A stretch of 64,000 bases of DNA from Desulfonema magnum (GTDB taxonomy: Bacteria > Desulfobacterota > Desulfobacteria > Desulfobacterales > 4be13). Of this stretch, positions 53,002-62,192 are shown in pieces. The stretch covers positions 5,973,633-6,037,632 of the forward strand of contig NZ_CP061800.1 of assembly GCF_017377395.1 (NCBI RefSeq), read 5' to 3'. A model generated the notes under the pieces. The model did no database searches. It was not told the origin of the DNA and was given only the letters and a program-made list of their open reading frames with translations. Numbering within the stretch: position 1 is the first letter of the stretch; each line of letters starts with the position of its first letter. The translations under genes and the position numbers were made by a program.

Positions 53002-53724
53002 TTATGTTCCGATCACCTCGTCAAAATTCAGCAGATCCATGGTGTCCTCCCGCATGGCCATGGCGTAGATTCCGTGCCGGGTGAGATTTATGACCATGTT
53101 CTCGGGAATATGGAGGGATGAGAAGATGGGAATAATTTTTCTGTTCCGGCACTCCGGGAAATATTCCGGGAGTTCCTTCAGCATTTCGAGAAAACCCCGG
53201 ACATCCTCGGGTCTCGGCTTCGACTTTGTCTCGTTGACGTAAAAGTTTTTTTCCGAGATGGCAACAAAGTCGAACTCCCGCTCCGCGGACAGGTCTTCCC
53301 CCCTCGGCTTTTTTATCCGGAGTCCGGAAAAGCGGAAATGGCTGTCCCCGAAATATTCGGCCGCGACACCCGGTATGTTGGGGGCGACCATGTCCTCGAC
53401 CAGCATTCCTATCTTGTTGTCAAGCCTCCCGATTTCCTGGCGAAGCTTCCTGCTGTCATTCCGCATCTCTTTTTTGGATTCCCTCATCTCCTCCTTGAGT
53501 GCCTTTGTGTCCGCCTCCATGCGGGTCAGCGTCCTGTCCGTGTTCTCTCTGAAAGTCCTCATCTCATCTTTGAAAGCCCTCATCTCGTCTTTGAAAGCCC
53601 GGGTGTCGGCCTCCTGACGAAGCATTGTGCTGTTCATCGAGGAGATGAACTGCCCCAGTATGCTCTCCAGCGAGTCCGTCCTTGTCTCCAATGTGTCAAC
53701 CTGTTTCCGCAAATTTGCGCTCAT
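53002..53724 (-). CDS. Coiled-coil protein with restriction-endonuclease-like domain (DUF3782-like)
   Basis: The first half of this 240-residue protein (about 5-110) is a charged coiled coil with heptad-like repeats (FKDEMRAFKDEMRTF, ALKEEMRESKKEMRND). The second half has EREFDFVAISEKNFYVNETK, giving Asp and Glu-x-Lys in the spacing of the PD-(D/E)XK fold, and ends near DLLNFDEV. This is the architecture of DUF3782-type proteins, which are multicopy in large bacterial genomes and of unknown role. AAAAAGGAGGG before the ATG supports the start. There is no signal peptide. Nuclease activity is inferred from the motif, not shown. The gene stands alone. Confidence 0.78.
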   Translation of the reverse strand: MSANLRKQVDTLETRTDSLESILGQFISSMNSTMLRQEADTRAFKDEMRAFKDEMRTFRENTDRTLTRMEADTKALKEEMRESKKEMRNDSRKLRQEIGRLDNKIGMLVEDMVAPNIPGVAAEYFGDSHFRFSGLRIKKPRGEDLSAEREFDFVAISEKNFYVNETKSKPRPEDVRGFLEMLKELPEYFPECRNRKIIPIFSSLHIPENMVINLTRHGIYAMAMREDTMDLLNFDEVIGT

Positions 53725-54117
53725 GGCGGTCCCTCCTTTTTATCATTTTCTGCTGTCAGAATACGTTGAAAGTCCCGTTGTGTCAACAAAGAACATCCTC
53801 GGTCTTCGGGAGAAAAGGGCATATTTTTATTTCCCAAAACAAATTTGCTGACAAACAACGTCCTATATAAATTGAAAAAAAATGATTTTTTTTTCAAACT
53901 GAATCTTTACAAATCATTCTGTTCAGGTTATTATGGCGAAAAATTATTTTTAGGACAAAGGAAGTTGGCAAATTGTCAGAATTCGGCAGATGGAAGTTCC
54001 CCAGTCCCTTTGAAAAAAAGGGGGAGCATGTCTGTCGGACGGACGCTCTCCCCTTTTAGAGGGGAACGGGAATTTTCATCTTTGCAACTTGTTAATAAAA
54101 AAACAAAAGTTCACAAT
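53725..54117. other. Intergenic region with one large hairpin
   Basis: This AT-rich stretch contains the palindrome at about 53988-54080 (GATGGAAGTTCCCC and GGGAATTTTCATC arms with GGGGGAGC / GCTCTCCCC inside). No gene is supported. Confidence 0.5.
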
Positions 54118-54491
54118 GAGAACGGAATTTTTTAACAAGGCCGGAGAGAATCTGAAGGCTGCCCGGGTCTGTTTTGACAACAGCCCGTTATAATGCCTGC
54201 GCAAATCGTGCTTATTTTGCGGCATTTCAGGCAGCCATTGCCGCCCTTCTGGATCAGGGAGCAAAAAGAGGGAATTTTGACCACAAATGGGTTCAGGCGG
54301 AATTCAGCCGCAAGCTGATCAAACGCCGGAAAATTTATCCCGGCAGACTGAGTTCTCATCTGATGAAAATGCAGGGTGTCAGAAACCGTGCCGACTATTC
54401 GGACAAAGGTGTGAGCAAAAGTGAAGCCTCTCAGCAAATTAAAAAAGCGCAAGATATGCTCACATTTATCGGAAAGGAATTGGAAAAATGA
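54118..54491 (+). pseudogene. HEPN-domain protein gene with a single-base frameshift
   Basis: ATG 54118 opens MRTEFFNKAGENLKAARVCF and DNS, then runs into a stop. In the neighbouring frame RYNACANRAYFAAFQAAIAA continues to 54491. Removing one C from the CCC at about 54184-54186 fuses both into a normal small HEPN protein of about 123 residues. HEPN proteins are typically RNases or partners in toxin-antitoxin pairs. The downstream gene overlaps its stop (ATGA), as in HEPN operons. Internal initiation at TTG 54174 could still give a 105-residue protein lacking helix 1. A sequencing error is an alternative explanation. Confidence 0.75.
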
Positions 54492-54742
54492 TAAATTTCA
54501 GGCAGAAAGAACTTATTGAGGAACTTATGAATCAGATTGGAAAAAAATTTCCGGAGATAGAACTGATTGATGTTACGGAAAGTCCGGAGGACCCTGAAAG
54601 CCTGTGGATTAACGTAACCGAGCCTGGAACCGAGGAAAGAATGCTGGAACTGACAGAATTTTCCGGAGATAAAACAATGGATATCCTGCTGGATTACGGC
54701 TATCATATGCTGGTGATGCCGACCGGAAAAAGAGCTGCGTAG
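54488..54742 (+). CDS. Small acidic partner protein of the HEPN gene
   Basis: The 84-residue protein is acidic (IDVTESPEDPESLWINVTEP), with a closing DILLDYGYHMLVMP. I do not recognise a family. It overlaps the HEPN stop codon by ATGA, so the two are translationally coupled and probably function together, as in two-gene HEPN modules. It lacks the GSxxxG(x)D nucleotidyltransferase motif of classical MNT antitoxins, so it is not an MNT. No signal peptide or membrane segment is visible. Confidence 0.7.
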   Translation: MINFRQKELIEELMNQIGKKFPEIELIDVTESPEDPESLWINVTEPGTEERMLELTEFSGDKTMDILLDYGYHMLVMPTGKRAA

Positions 54743-54907
54743 ATGAAGCCTTCTCGTCATTTCAGCCCGCCCGGGCAATCAGAACCGGGCGGGGACTGGG
54801 CGATCCGCCAATCAATCATCAGAGGTGCATCTTGACGCTGTAAGATTCGGACAGGCCCTTTTGTCATATCACGCCGGTTGTTCCTCGCCATCCGGCGTTT
54901 TTTATTT

Positions 54908-55598
54908 CCGGAGTGCAAAAATTTTATTTTTGCATTTTTATCCGGAGTGCAAAAATTGCATTTTTGCATTTTCATCCGGAGTGCAAAAATTGCATTTTTG
55001 CATTTTTATCCGGAGTGCAAAAATTGCATTTTTGCATTTTTATCCGGAGTGCAAAAATTTTATTTTTGCATTTTTATCCGGAGTGCAAAAATTTTATTTT
55101 TGCATTTTTATCCGGAGTGCAAAAATTTTATTTTTGCATTTTTATCCGGAGTGCAAAAATTTTATTTTTGCATTTTTATCCGGAGTGCAAAAATTGCATT
55201 TTTGCATTTTTATCCGGAGTGCAAAAATTGCATTTTTGCATTTTCATCCGGAGTGCAAAAATTTTATTTTTGCATTTTTATCCGGAGTGCAAAAATTGCA
55301 TTTTTGCATTTTTATCCGGAGTGCAAAAATTGCATTTTTGCATTTTTATCCGGAGTGCAAAAATTGCATTTTTGCATTTTTATCCGGAGTGCAAAAATTG
55401 CATTTTTGCATTTTTATCCGGAGTGCAAAAATTTTATTTTTGCATTTTTATCCGGAGTGCAAAAATTGCATTTTTGCATTTTTATCCGGAGTGCAAAAAT
55501 TGCATTTTTGCATTTTTATCCCTTTGGTTTTGCAAAAATAAAATTTTTGCACTCCGGATTCGCTGTCTGCAAAAATAAAATTTTTGCACTCCGGATTC
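54908..55598. repeat. Array of 18 hairpin units, 34-bp period, copy 1
   Basis: Eighteen direct units start at 54908 and repeat exactly every 34 bp to 55486. Each reads CCGGAGTGCAAAAATT(TTA/GCA)TTTTTGCATTTT(T/C)AT and can fold as a TGCAAAAAT / ATTTTTGCA hairpin. Two units in inverted orientation close the array (to about 55598). Because 34 is not a multiple of three and the unit lacks stops, all three forward frames are open; none is a credible gene. There are no spacers. Confidence 0.93.
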
Positions 55599-55857
55599 AT
55601 TGTTTCGTTCTTCAACCCAACCTGTAGAGTTCATCATGGCCCCTCCTTTTCATTGTTTTCCGCACCGAAAACATCCCCGGGTGAACAACAACATCCCTGC
55701 CATGCGGAAGCGGAAGCCGGATCGGTGTTCGGAAAATAAAAGAATATTTTTATTCCCGATAATAAATTTTATAATAACTAAATTTCTGATTTTTTGCAAA
55801 AATAATTGTTTACAAATTGTTTTGTTAAGAGTATTAAGGTATAGTTTAGGTGTATAA
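55599..55857. repeat. Duplicated 3' flank of the 34-bp array, copy 1
   Basis: From TTTCGTTCTTCAACCCAACC to ACAAATTGTTTTGTTAAGA this about 250-bp segment is closely matched by about 62200-62435 after the second array. Array and flank therefore behave as one duplicated module. The minus strand contains GGAGGGGCCATGATG, resembling a start region of a lost gene, but no coding sequence can be followed. Confidence 0.8.
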
Positions 55858-55879
55858 AAATGCCATTTTTTACCCGGTT

Positions 55880-56180
55880 TTTTGTTCCCCGGGGTTCGCT
55901 TCAACAAGCTCGGCGAGCGACCCGTCGCCGTAAGCTCAACGAACGACCCGAGGCCGTGCCCTGAGCTTGTCGAAGGGCAAATCCGAAAAGCAGGCAAAGA
56001 AAATTAGCTGATTTAGAGAGCCCAGGTATGGCTTTATAAACTTACAGTTTGACAAATTTGGCACTCCGGATCGCAGTCGGCTGCCCCCGTGAGCAGTATA
56101 TATGCCCTTATACGCCGTATGCCGACTCAAAAAAATCGTCTGAGATTGGGACAGTCCAAAATAAATAAGGAAACATCTTA
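55880..56180. repeat. Repeat-derived intergenic segment
   Basis: About 55885-55980 holds inverted copies of TCAACAAGCTCGGCGAGCG and GAGCTTGTCGAAGGGC, a motif common in intergenic repeats of many bacteria. About 56040-56070 carries AACTTACAGTTTGACAAATT followed by GGCACTCCGG, a half-copy of the palindrome at 62450-62494. There is no supported gene. Confidence 0.55.
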
Positions 56181-56241
56181 ATGAATCCCTTTGCAAATAT
56201 TTTAAAGAAAATGCTTGACTTGCCTAAAAAATCAGGCATTT

Positions 56242-56313
<72 letters not shown>

Positions 56314-56429
56314 GTCAAGAAGCACGCCCGGACTTTGTAAATTTCGGGAAATCGCTGTCACCAAACGCCGTTTGTTCCTTTCCGCCTGAAAACAGGATGG
56401 GGGGACAGGCGGCGTTTTTTATTTCCGGA

Positions 56430-56518
56430 GGTTCGCTACAGGGATTTTATATAAGAATGGGGATTCATAAGAAAGGATTTCAAATCCCTCTTCTTATATG
56501 AAATCCTTGTAGCGAAAA
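56430..56518. repeat. Palindrome upstream of the Lcl gene
   Basis: TCGCTACAGGGATTTTATAT is matched by ATATGAAATCCTTGTAGCGA, with inner AAGAAAGGATTT / AAATCCCTCTTC arms. In layout it resembles the ATCTACACGGATT palindromes. Confidence 0.65.
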
Positions 56519-56565
56519 ACCGGAGAAGACCTTAACTTTTAACCAAAAACAAAGGAGACTGAGAA

Positions 56566-57330
56566 ATGAACAAAAAAGGAAGATTCACAGTTTTTCTGAG
56601 CCTGCTGGCACTGCTGGTTTCGGGTGTTGCGTATGCCGGGAATCTGAATCAGACAAATCCGCCGTCTGATTCGGGAACAGCCATGTACACGCTGGAGAAC
56701 ATTTACAACCGCCTGCTGGACGGGACAGAAGGGACAAAGCGGGGGGTACATTTTGCCGGGCCGTCTTCGGGACCAACCGCCGGAACCGGGCATACGCTGG
56801 ATGACATTTACAACCTGATACGTGCTCTTGTTCCCAAAACCGGACAGACTACGCAATATGTTGCCGGAGATGACGGCGACCTGCAAAAAGGCTTTCCATT
56901 GTCAGGCTCCCGTTTCACAGACAACAACGACGGCACGGTGACAGACAACCTGACCGGGCTGACCTGGCTGAAGGATGCGGATTGCATGGGGAATGGAAAC
57001 TGGGGTACGGGAGCAGATAAAACTTTTGATGTGATTTCCCGCCTGAACGGGGTGGAGGATTTCTCATGTGATGATTATACGGCAGGAACTCACACTGACT
57101 GGCGGCTTCCCACGGTGAGAGAACTGCAAAGCCTGATTGACTATGGTGTGACCACTTCAGTGAAGTTGCCATCGGGACATCCCTTTATCGACGTGAAGGA
57201 GGACTACTACTGGTCTTCTACTACCTATGCTGTCACTACGACCAACGCCTGGAACGTGGGTCTGGACAACGGCTACGTGAACACCGCCGATAAGGCGATG
57301 GGCACCCGCTATGTCTGGCCCGTTCGCTGA
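56566..57330 (+). CDS. Secreted DUF1566 (Lcl C-terminal domain) protein
   Basis: ATG 56566 follows AAAGGAGACTGAGAA. The 254-residue protein has a signal peptide (LSLLALLVSGVAYA). A linker region has YTLENIYNRLLDG and HTLDDIYNLIRAL, two related segments. The C-terminal DUF1566/Lcl_C domain (about 122-254) carries TVTDNLTGLTWLKDADC, WRLPTVRELQSLIDYG, YYWSSTTY and the final RYVWPVR. The domain is related to C-type-lectin-like folds and is found on surface proteins, including a Legionella collagen-like adhesin. Binding to extracellular polymers is likely but unproven. Confidence 0.87.
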   Translation: MNKKGRFTVFLSLLALLVSGVAYAGNLNQTNPPSDSGTAMYTLENIYNRLLDGTEGTKRGVHFAGPSSGPTAGTGHTLDDIYNLIRALVPKTGQTTQYVAGDDGDLQKGFPLSGSRFTDNNDGTVTDNLTGLTWLKDADCMGNGNWGTGADKTFDVISRLNGVEDFSCDDYTAGTHTDWRLPTVRELQSLIDYGVTTSVKLPSGHPFIDVKEDYYWSSTTYAVTTTNAWNVGLDNGYVNTADKAMGTRYVWPVR

Positions 57331-57397
57331 GGACAATTTGATGCTTTGGTGCTTTGGTGCTTTGGGCACTTTGACGGGGGGTTGCAAGGGGGCGTTC

Positions 57398-57520
57398 AAA
57401 AAAACTACACAGATTGCATTTAGTCAGGATTGATTTTTATTTATTCGGGATAAGCCTGTTATCCTTCTTAAATACCAATCAATCCTGACTAAATGAAATT
57501 CGTGTGGTTTTGAAAAGGGT
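57398..57520. repeat. Palindrome downstream of the Lcl gene
   Basis: CTACACAGATTGCATTTAGT, CAGGATTGATTT and the complementary AATCAATCCTGACTAAATGA ... TTCGTGTGGT form a long imperfect stem. It could act as a bidirectional terminator between the Lcl gene and the convergent PIN gene. Confidence 0.6.
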
Positions 57521-57883
57521 GCAAACCTTAAATTCAGCCCTCCGGAGCAATTTCCTCTATAACCAGAATTTTTAGCTCACGAACCCGTTTAAGTGCAATA
57601 TCATTGGTGAGAAAGGCATCGGATCCAGCGGCAAGTGCGGCGGCAATCTGTAAGGCATCGGCCAATGAAAGATTGTATTTTGCTCTCAGCTTTGCCGCCT
57701 GCTTTGCAATGCTGTCATCAATCGGCATAAACATCATATTGCTGCCGCTGACAATCAGGGCGGAAAATTTTTCTTCAAGCGCTTCCGAATTCAGGCGGTA
57801 CGGCAGTATGAGACATTCGGAAAGGGTAATCGGAGAAGTGACAGCCGTGAGCAAGCCTTTATCTATCAGTTCAAAGATTTTTT

Positions 57884-58763
57884 GGTAGTGTTCTAAATTT
57901 GGAGCTAGTCATTTTTTATTACTCATATTACTAGTCCGAATTCATATACATTGATGAACAGTCCGATGACGATATCATGCATCTTCTCCAATTTGGAGAA
58001 ACAGATTGTTTTTCTCGCAAGACGTTTTATTCTCGTCCTCAGAGTCAGATGTTTCCTTTCTATTTTCTGAGTGTTTCTTTTACCTATCTCATGATTCGCA
58101 GGATTGAGATTTCGTTCATAAGCACCCCAATTGTCAGTATAAAACTTTACAATTCCGAAAGGTTCGAGGAGCCTTTTCAGTTCGAGGAAGACTTTGTCCT
58201 CATGCGTTCCGAAGGTATATGCGAGAACTTTTCCGGTTTTGTGATCAACGGCGTGCCAGAGCCACCTCTGATTCTCCTTTTTGCCCACGAAACTCCACAT
58301 CTCATCCGCCTCAGCCTCCTCAACTTTCAATATGTCAACCTCAATATTTTCAGTATGTTCCAAAGTTTTAAGGAGTTCGGAATTCACCGAGTCGAGAAGA
58401 GTTTCCTTTTTTTTTAATTCGCTTATCACGGTGTCCGTGCTGATTTCCAGCACGCGGGCGATGTCCCGGATACCGCTGCCGCTGAGACTCATTTCAATAA
58501 TTTTGTGCTTAATATCTGATTTTCTTCCGTTATATGTATAGTCGAGAAGAAAAGATTTTGCCTCGCAATTCTCATTCTGACACAGGTAACGCTGCTTTCC
58601 GTCATCTGTTTTTCCTCTTTTTTTCACTTTCTCACCTCCGCAAAGCGGACAGCGGACAGGAATCAGTGCCATCGAAATATTCCTCCGAAAATAGTTTTTT
58701 ACTCCTGAATGACTACACTATAATAACACAGATTTCAGAAAAGTCCAGTTTTAGAACACCACC
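57884..58763 (-). mobile_element. IS1-family insertion sequence, 880 bp
   Basis: The ends are imperfect inverted repeats: GGTAGTGTTCTAAATTTGGA at the left and, read inwards, GGTGGTGTTCTAAAACTGGA at the right. Perfect 8-bp direct repeats GATTTTTT flank it (57876-57883 and 58764-58771), a duplication size typical of the IS1 family. One transposase gene is inside. It interrupts a PIN toxin gene. Intact ends, intact transposase and an intact duplication indicate a recent insertion. Confidence 0.95.
57923..58672 (-). CDS. IS1-family transposase
   Basis: The 249-residue single-frame transposase has an N-terminal zinc finger with Cys8, Cys11, Cys31 and Cys36. A helix-turn-helix-like segment (GSGIRDIARVLEISTDTVIS) is followed by the DDE core. 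Likely catalytic residues are Asp123 (EADEMWSFV), Asp180 (YTDNWGAY) and Glu205 (QKIERKHLTLRTRIKRLARK). A good GGAGGAAT ribosome-binding site precedes the ATG. Unlike E. coli IS1, no InsA/InsB frameshift is needed because the two regions are already fused. All motifs are intact, so it is probably active and could also mobilise the 88-bp MITE at 28997-29084. Confidence 0.94.
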   Translation of the reverse strand: MALIPVRCPLCGGEKVKKRGKTDDGKQRYLCQNENCEAKSFLLDYTYNGRKSDIKHKIIEMSLSGSGIRDIARVLEISTDTVISELKKKETLLDSVNSELLKTLEHTENIEVDILKVEEAEADEMWSFVGKKENQRWLWHAVDHKTGKVLAYTFGTHEDKVFLELKRLLEPFGIVKFYTDNWGAYERNLNPANHEIGKRNTQKIERKHLTLRTRIKRLARKTICFSKLEKMHDIVIGLFINVYEFGLVI

Positions 58764-58870
58764 GATTTTTTCAACCCTGGGAAGATAAAGCGGATGGGCT
58801 TCGACATAGTAAATCACAGGCGCTGTGTCAAGGAACAGGCGGCTGATGCCGGACAGATATTCAGGAATAT

Positions 58871-59110
58871 TCATGCGGCCGACCATTGTTTTTCACGGCT
58901 CGAATCGGATTCGGCACGGTTTCGGGATATCCAAATCTGTGCGTCTTCTCCAAGTGCGGGATACGGAACCGAGCCGCAAATGTCTTTCCATTTTAGCGAG
59001 ATTCCGGATCGACGCGTTTTGTTTATGAGGCGGACGGCAAGCTGCAACTGCTCTTTCCGGGTCAGTAGTTCCGCCTGTTTCAGCACTTCGCTGAGGGCAG
59101 CAGAGGACAT
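58871..59110 (-). CDS. Antitoxin of the interrupted PIN toxin
   Basis: The 79-residue protein has a helical N-terminus (LSEVLKQAELLTRKEQLQLA) and the conserved tail KWKDICGSVPYPALGEDAQI ending REKQW. This matches small antitoxins regularly found upstream of PIN toxins. Its stop overlaps the toxin ATG (ATGA). The neighbouring toxin is disrupted, leaving this as an orphan antitoxin. No DNA-binding domain is obvious beyond the N-terminal helices, so autoregulation cannot be stated. Stand-alone maintenance could protect against related toxins elsewhere in the genome, which is speculation. Confidence 0.85.
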   Translation of the reverse strand: MSSAALSEVLKQAELLTRKEQLQLAVRLINKTRRSGISLKWKDICGSVPYPALGEDAQIWISRNRAESDSSREKQWSAA

Positions 59111-59220
59111 GGGATGACTCCTTTCATCCGGAGATTTTGGTATTCCGGATCAGTCAGATTTTTTCAATATATCCTGTTTTTCCTTTAGCACCGTTTTTCA
59201 AAAAAAGCAAGGAGGATAAA

Positions 59221-61575
59221 ATGATTTTCAGAAACTTTGTAAAAACAGCAATTATGGCCGCTCTGCTTGCGGTGATGTGCGGTTCGGCCCACGCGAACAC
59301 CACGGGCAACGCATGGAGCGAAAACACGGGCTGGGCGAATTTCAACCCGACCGGCGGCGGCGTCACCGTGTATGATGACCATCTCGAAGGCTATGTCTGG
59401 CATGAAAATATCGGCTGGATACGGCTCGGAACATTCGCCGCTGGGACAGCGCACACCTACACCAACACCTCTGCTACGAATTACGGCGTGAACAACAACG
59501 GCTCCGGCACACTTTCGGGCTATGGCTGGAGCGAGAATGCGGGCTGGATCAATTTCGGCCCGACCGGCAGCGGTGTCATCATCGGCGCAGGCGGCTCTTT
59601 TGACGGTTACGCGTGGGGCGAAAACGTGGGGTGGATTCATTTTAAGAATGCGACAGTACCATACAATGTTACCACGGCATGGAGCGGCGGAACAGCGTCT
59701 CCTCCTCCCGGGGGAACACTTGCCGCCCCGACCAGCGTGACCACAACGGTAATTTCCGACACTCGGATCAGGCTTACATGGACGGACAACAGCGCCGACG
59801 AGACCGGCTTTATCATAGAGCGCACAGACGGCATGTCGCCGTGGGTGCGGGTCACCATGACCGGGGCAGATGCCACGAGTTTCACGGACACCACACTGAG
59901 ATGCAGCTGGCAGTATTCGTACCGGATCTGTTCATACAACGCTAGCGGCAGCTCCGAGTATGTGGTCATCGCCAAAATAATAACAGCGGCCTGCCCGGCA
60001 TATGATGCGCTTCCCAGTGATATCACACTGATCGGGAGCTTTGCCTCCGGCAGCGGCAGGGAGATCATCGTTCCGGAGAACCAGGCCGTGGGAACACTCA
60101 TCGGAAATCTCTTTGCCGAGGATGCCACTCCCGGAGGAGACACCCATACTTATGCCCTGTTTGCTCCCGGGGGCGTTCTCGGATGCAATATCTCTTTTTC
60201 CATTGACGGAAACCGGCTGATCACGACAAAGCCCTTTGATTTTGAGAGGAAAAACAAGTGCCGCATCTGGATACAGACGCACGACGCTCACAGCAACCTG
60301 AAAACCTGCCATTTCGATATCATCGTCACAGATGTTCCGGAAGCCCCGTCCGGTCTTTCCCTGCGGAGTCACAGCCGCGTGTCCGAGAACATGCCCCCGG
60401 GAACAGACGTGGGAACATTTGTCGCAAAGGACGATGACGCTGATGACAGTCACACCTATGAGCTGGTCTCCGGCGAAGGCGACACGGACAATGCGCTTTT
60501 CGCCATTGAAGGTGATGCGCTGAGGACAACTGCCGTGCTTGATTTTGAGGCGGCCGCATCCCGAAGCGTCCGGGTTATGACCACGGACAGTACCGGAGCT
60601 GTTTTCACAAAGCAGCTCTCCGTTGAAGTGCTGGATGCGGCTGATGCCGCTGTTGTCTCCCGCATCAGCGATCTCGGCACGGATGACGAGGTTCCGGCCA
60701 AGGCGGATTTCACCGTGAGCGACCAAGACACGGCATTGTCCGCCCTGAGATTTTCAGCAGTGTCGGACAATCCCGGTCTCCTGCCTGCGGAAAGCATCCA
60801 ATTCCGCGGTTCCTGCGAGAGCCGCTCCGTCATTCTCACGCCGGTGAAAGGCATGTCCGGCACGGCAAACGTCACCGTGTCCGTGAGCGACGGAAGCACG
60901 ACAGCGGAGACAGGTTTCGCCCTGACCGTGACCACGGGGCCGGAACTCAGAGCTGACAGCCGGATTGAGACGGACGGCGGTGATACCGTGGCTCCGGGCG
61001 GGGTTCTGCGTTACACGGCCACGATCTCCAACACCGGGGACAGGGCTGCGGAAGGCGTGAGGTTTGTGCTTCCGCTTCCTGGAAATACCGAATGTTCCTC
61101 AGATACGGCCGGTGCGGTGATCCGGTCCGCATTTCGGACTCCCGGAAAGGCATCCGATCCCGTGTATGACCGCGAACTGAATCAGCTTGAGTGGACCGGT
61201 GACATCGGGACGGGCGAAAGTGCGGAAATTTCGTTTGACCTGAGCGTGAGACCCGGAACAGAGACCGGAGAAACGATCTCATTTGGCGGAGCCGTGTCTT
61301 ATGACACAGACTGTGACGGTGTGAGCGACATCACCCGTCACACCAGTGAGATTGGCGACGAGTCCGCTGATTCGGAAATCAGAATCACCGTGGAAGGCTG
61401 TCTGCCCGGGGATACCGATGCCAGCGGAGTCATTGACATGAAAGATGCCTTGCGGGTGATGCGGGTGCTTTCAGGAACGGACACCGGCGATATCTGCCCC
61501 GATTCGGATGTGAACGGCGACGGAAAGACCGGCCCCGAAGAGCTGATTTGGATTTTGAAGGAAATTTCGAAATAA
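59221..61575 (+). CDS. Modular secreted surface protein with cadherin-like, DUF11-like and dockerin domains
   Basis: ATG 59221 is chosen for its AAGGAGGATAAA site and the signal peptide that follows (IMAALLAVMCGSAHA); the frame is open 28 codons upstream. The 784-residue protein has three GW-type repeats (GNAWSENTGWANF, GYVWHENIGWIRLG, GYGWSENAGWINFG), with a fourth degenerate one (GYAWGENVGWIHF). It then has a fibronectin III domain (APTSVTTTVISDTRIRLTWT) and two cadherin-like repeats (VPENQAVGTLIG, VSENMPPGTDVGTFVAKD). A DUF11-like domain (LRYTATISNTGDRAAEG) and a dockerin-like pair of calcium loops (GDTDASGVIDMKDALRVM, DVNGDGKTGPEELIWIL) complete it. It is probably a calcium-stabilised exoprotein; no cohesin partner is visible. 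Confidence 0.87.
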   Translation: MIFRNFVKTAIMAALLAVMCGSAHANTTGNAWSENTGWANFNPTGGGVTVYDDHLEGYVWHENIGWIRLGTFAAGTAHTYTNTSATNYGVNNNGSGTLSGYGWSENAGWINFGPTGSGVIIGAGGSFDGYAWGENVGWIHFKNATVPYNVTTAWSGGTASPPPGGTLAAPTSVTTTVISDTRIRLTWTDNSADETGFIIERTDGMSPWVRVTMTGADATSFTDTTLRCSWQYSYRICSYNASGSSEYVVIAKIITAACPAYDALPSDITLIGSFASGSGREIIVPENQAVGTLIGNLFAEDATPGGDTHTYALFAPGGVLGCNISFSIDGNRLITTKPFDFERKNKCRIWIQTHDAHSNLKTCHFDIIVTDVPEAPSGLSLRSHSRVSENMPPGTDVGTFVAKDDDADDSHTYELVSGEGDTDNALFAIEGDALRTTAVLDFEAAASRSVRVMTTDSTGAVFTKQLSVEVLDAADAAVVSRISDLGTDDEVPAKADFTVSDQDTALSALRFSAVSDNPGLLPAESIQFRGSCESRSVILTPVKGMSGTANVTVSVSDGSTTAETGFALTVTTGPELRADSRIETDGGDTVAPGGVLRYTATISNTGDRAAEGVRFVLPLPGNTECSSDTAGAVIRSAFRTPGKASDPVYDRELNQLEWTGDIGTGESAEISFDLSVRPGTETGETISFGGAVSYDTDCDGVSDITRHTSEIGDESADSEIRITVEGCLPGDTDASGVIDMKDALRVMRVLSGTDTGDICPDSDVNGDGKTGPEELIWILKEISK

Positions 61576-61580
61576 AGAAC

Positions 61581-62192
61581 GAGGAGTGCAAAAATTTTAT
61601 TTTTGCATTTTCATCCGGAGTGCAAAAATTTTATTTTTGCATTTTCATCCGGAGTGCAAAAATTTTATTTTTGCATTTTCATCCGGAGTGCAAAAATTTT
61701 ATTTTTGCATTTTCATCCGGAGTGCAAAAATTTTATTTTTGCATTTTCATCCGGAGTGCAAAAATTTTATTTTTGCATTTTCATCCGGAGTGCAAAAATT
61801 TTATTTTTGCATTTTCATCCGGAGTGCAAAAATTGCATTTTTGCATTTTCATCCGGAGTGCAAAAATTTTATTTTTGCATTTTCATCCGGAGTGCAAAAA
61901 TTGCATTTTTGCGTTTTTATCCGGAGTGCAAAAATTGCATTTTTGCATTTTCATCCGGCGTGCAAAAATTTTATTTTTGCATTTTCATCCGGAGTGCAAA
62001 AATTTTATTTTTGCATTTTCATCCGGAGTGCAAAAATTGCATTTTTGCGTTTTTATCCGGCGTGCAAAAATTGCATTTTTGCATTTTTATCCGGCGTGCA
62101 AAAATTTTATTTTTGCATTTTTATCCGGCGTGCAAAAATTTTATTTTTGCATTTTCATCCGGAGTGCAAAAATTGCATTTTTGCACGCCGGA
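61581..62192. repeat. Array of 18 hairpin units, 34-bp period, copy 2
   Basis: Eighteen direct units with exact 34-bp spacing run from 61581 to 62159, beginning 5 bp after the stop of the dockerin protein. An inverted end (TTTTTGCACGCCGG) closes the array. Sequence and copy number match the array at 54908. Later units carry a CCGGCG variant. Long frames in all three forward phases are by-products of the repeat. Confidence 0.93.

Larger units (their letters stand above)
57534..58874 (-). pseudogene. PIN-domain (VapC-like) toxin gene interrupted by an IS1-type element
   Basis: Removing the IS (57884-58763) and one copy of its 8-bp duplication restores one frame of 150 codons, starting at ATG 58874 and ending at 57534. 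The 5' part reads MNIPEYLSGISRLFLDTAPV and continues to PRVEK. The 3' part reads ELIDKGLLTAVTSPITLSE and so on. The rebuilt protein has all four acidic residues of PIN RNases (Asp16, Glu57, Asp110, Asp129). The ATG overlaps the antitoxin stop (ATGA). The truncated 3' frame of 106 codons lacks the first catalytic Asp, so the toxin should be inactive. It was probably an RNase toxin neutralised by the adjacent antitoxin. Confidence 0.93.

Noticed and set aside
54825..55627. Three overlapping long forward frames (about 220-250 codons) of FCIFIRSAKI-type repeats
   Set aside because: They are produced in all three frames by a stop-less 34-bp repeat, have no ribosome-binding sites and resemble no protein family.
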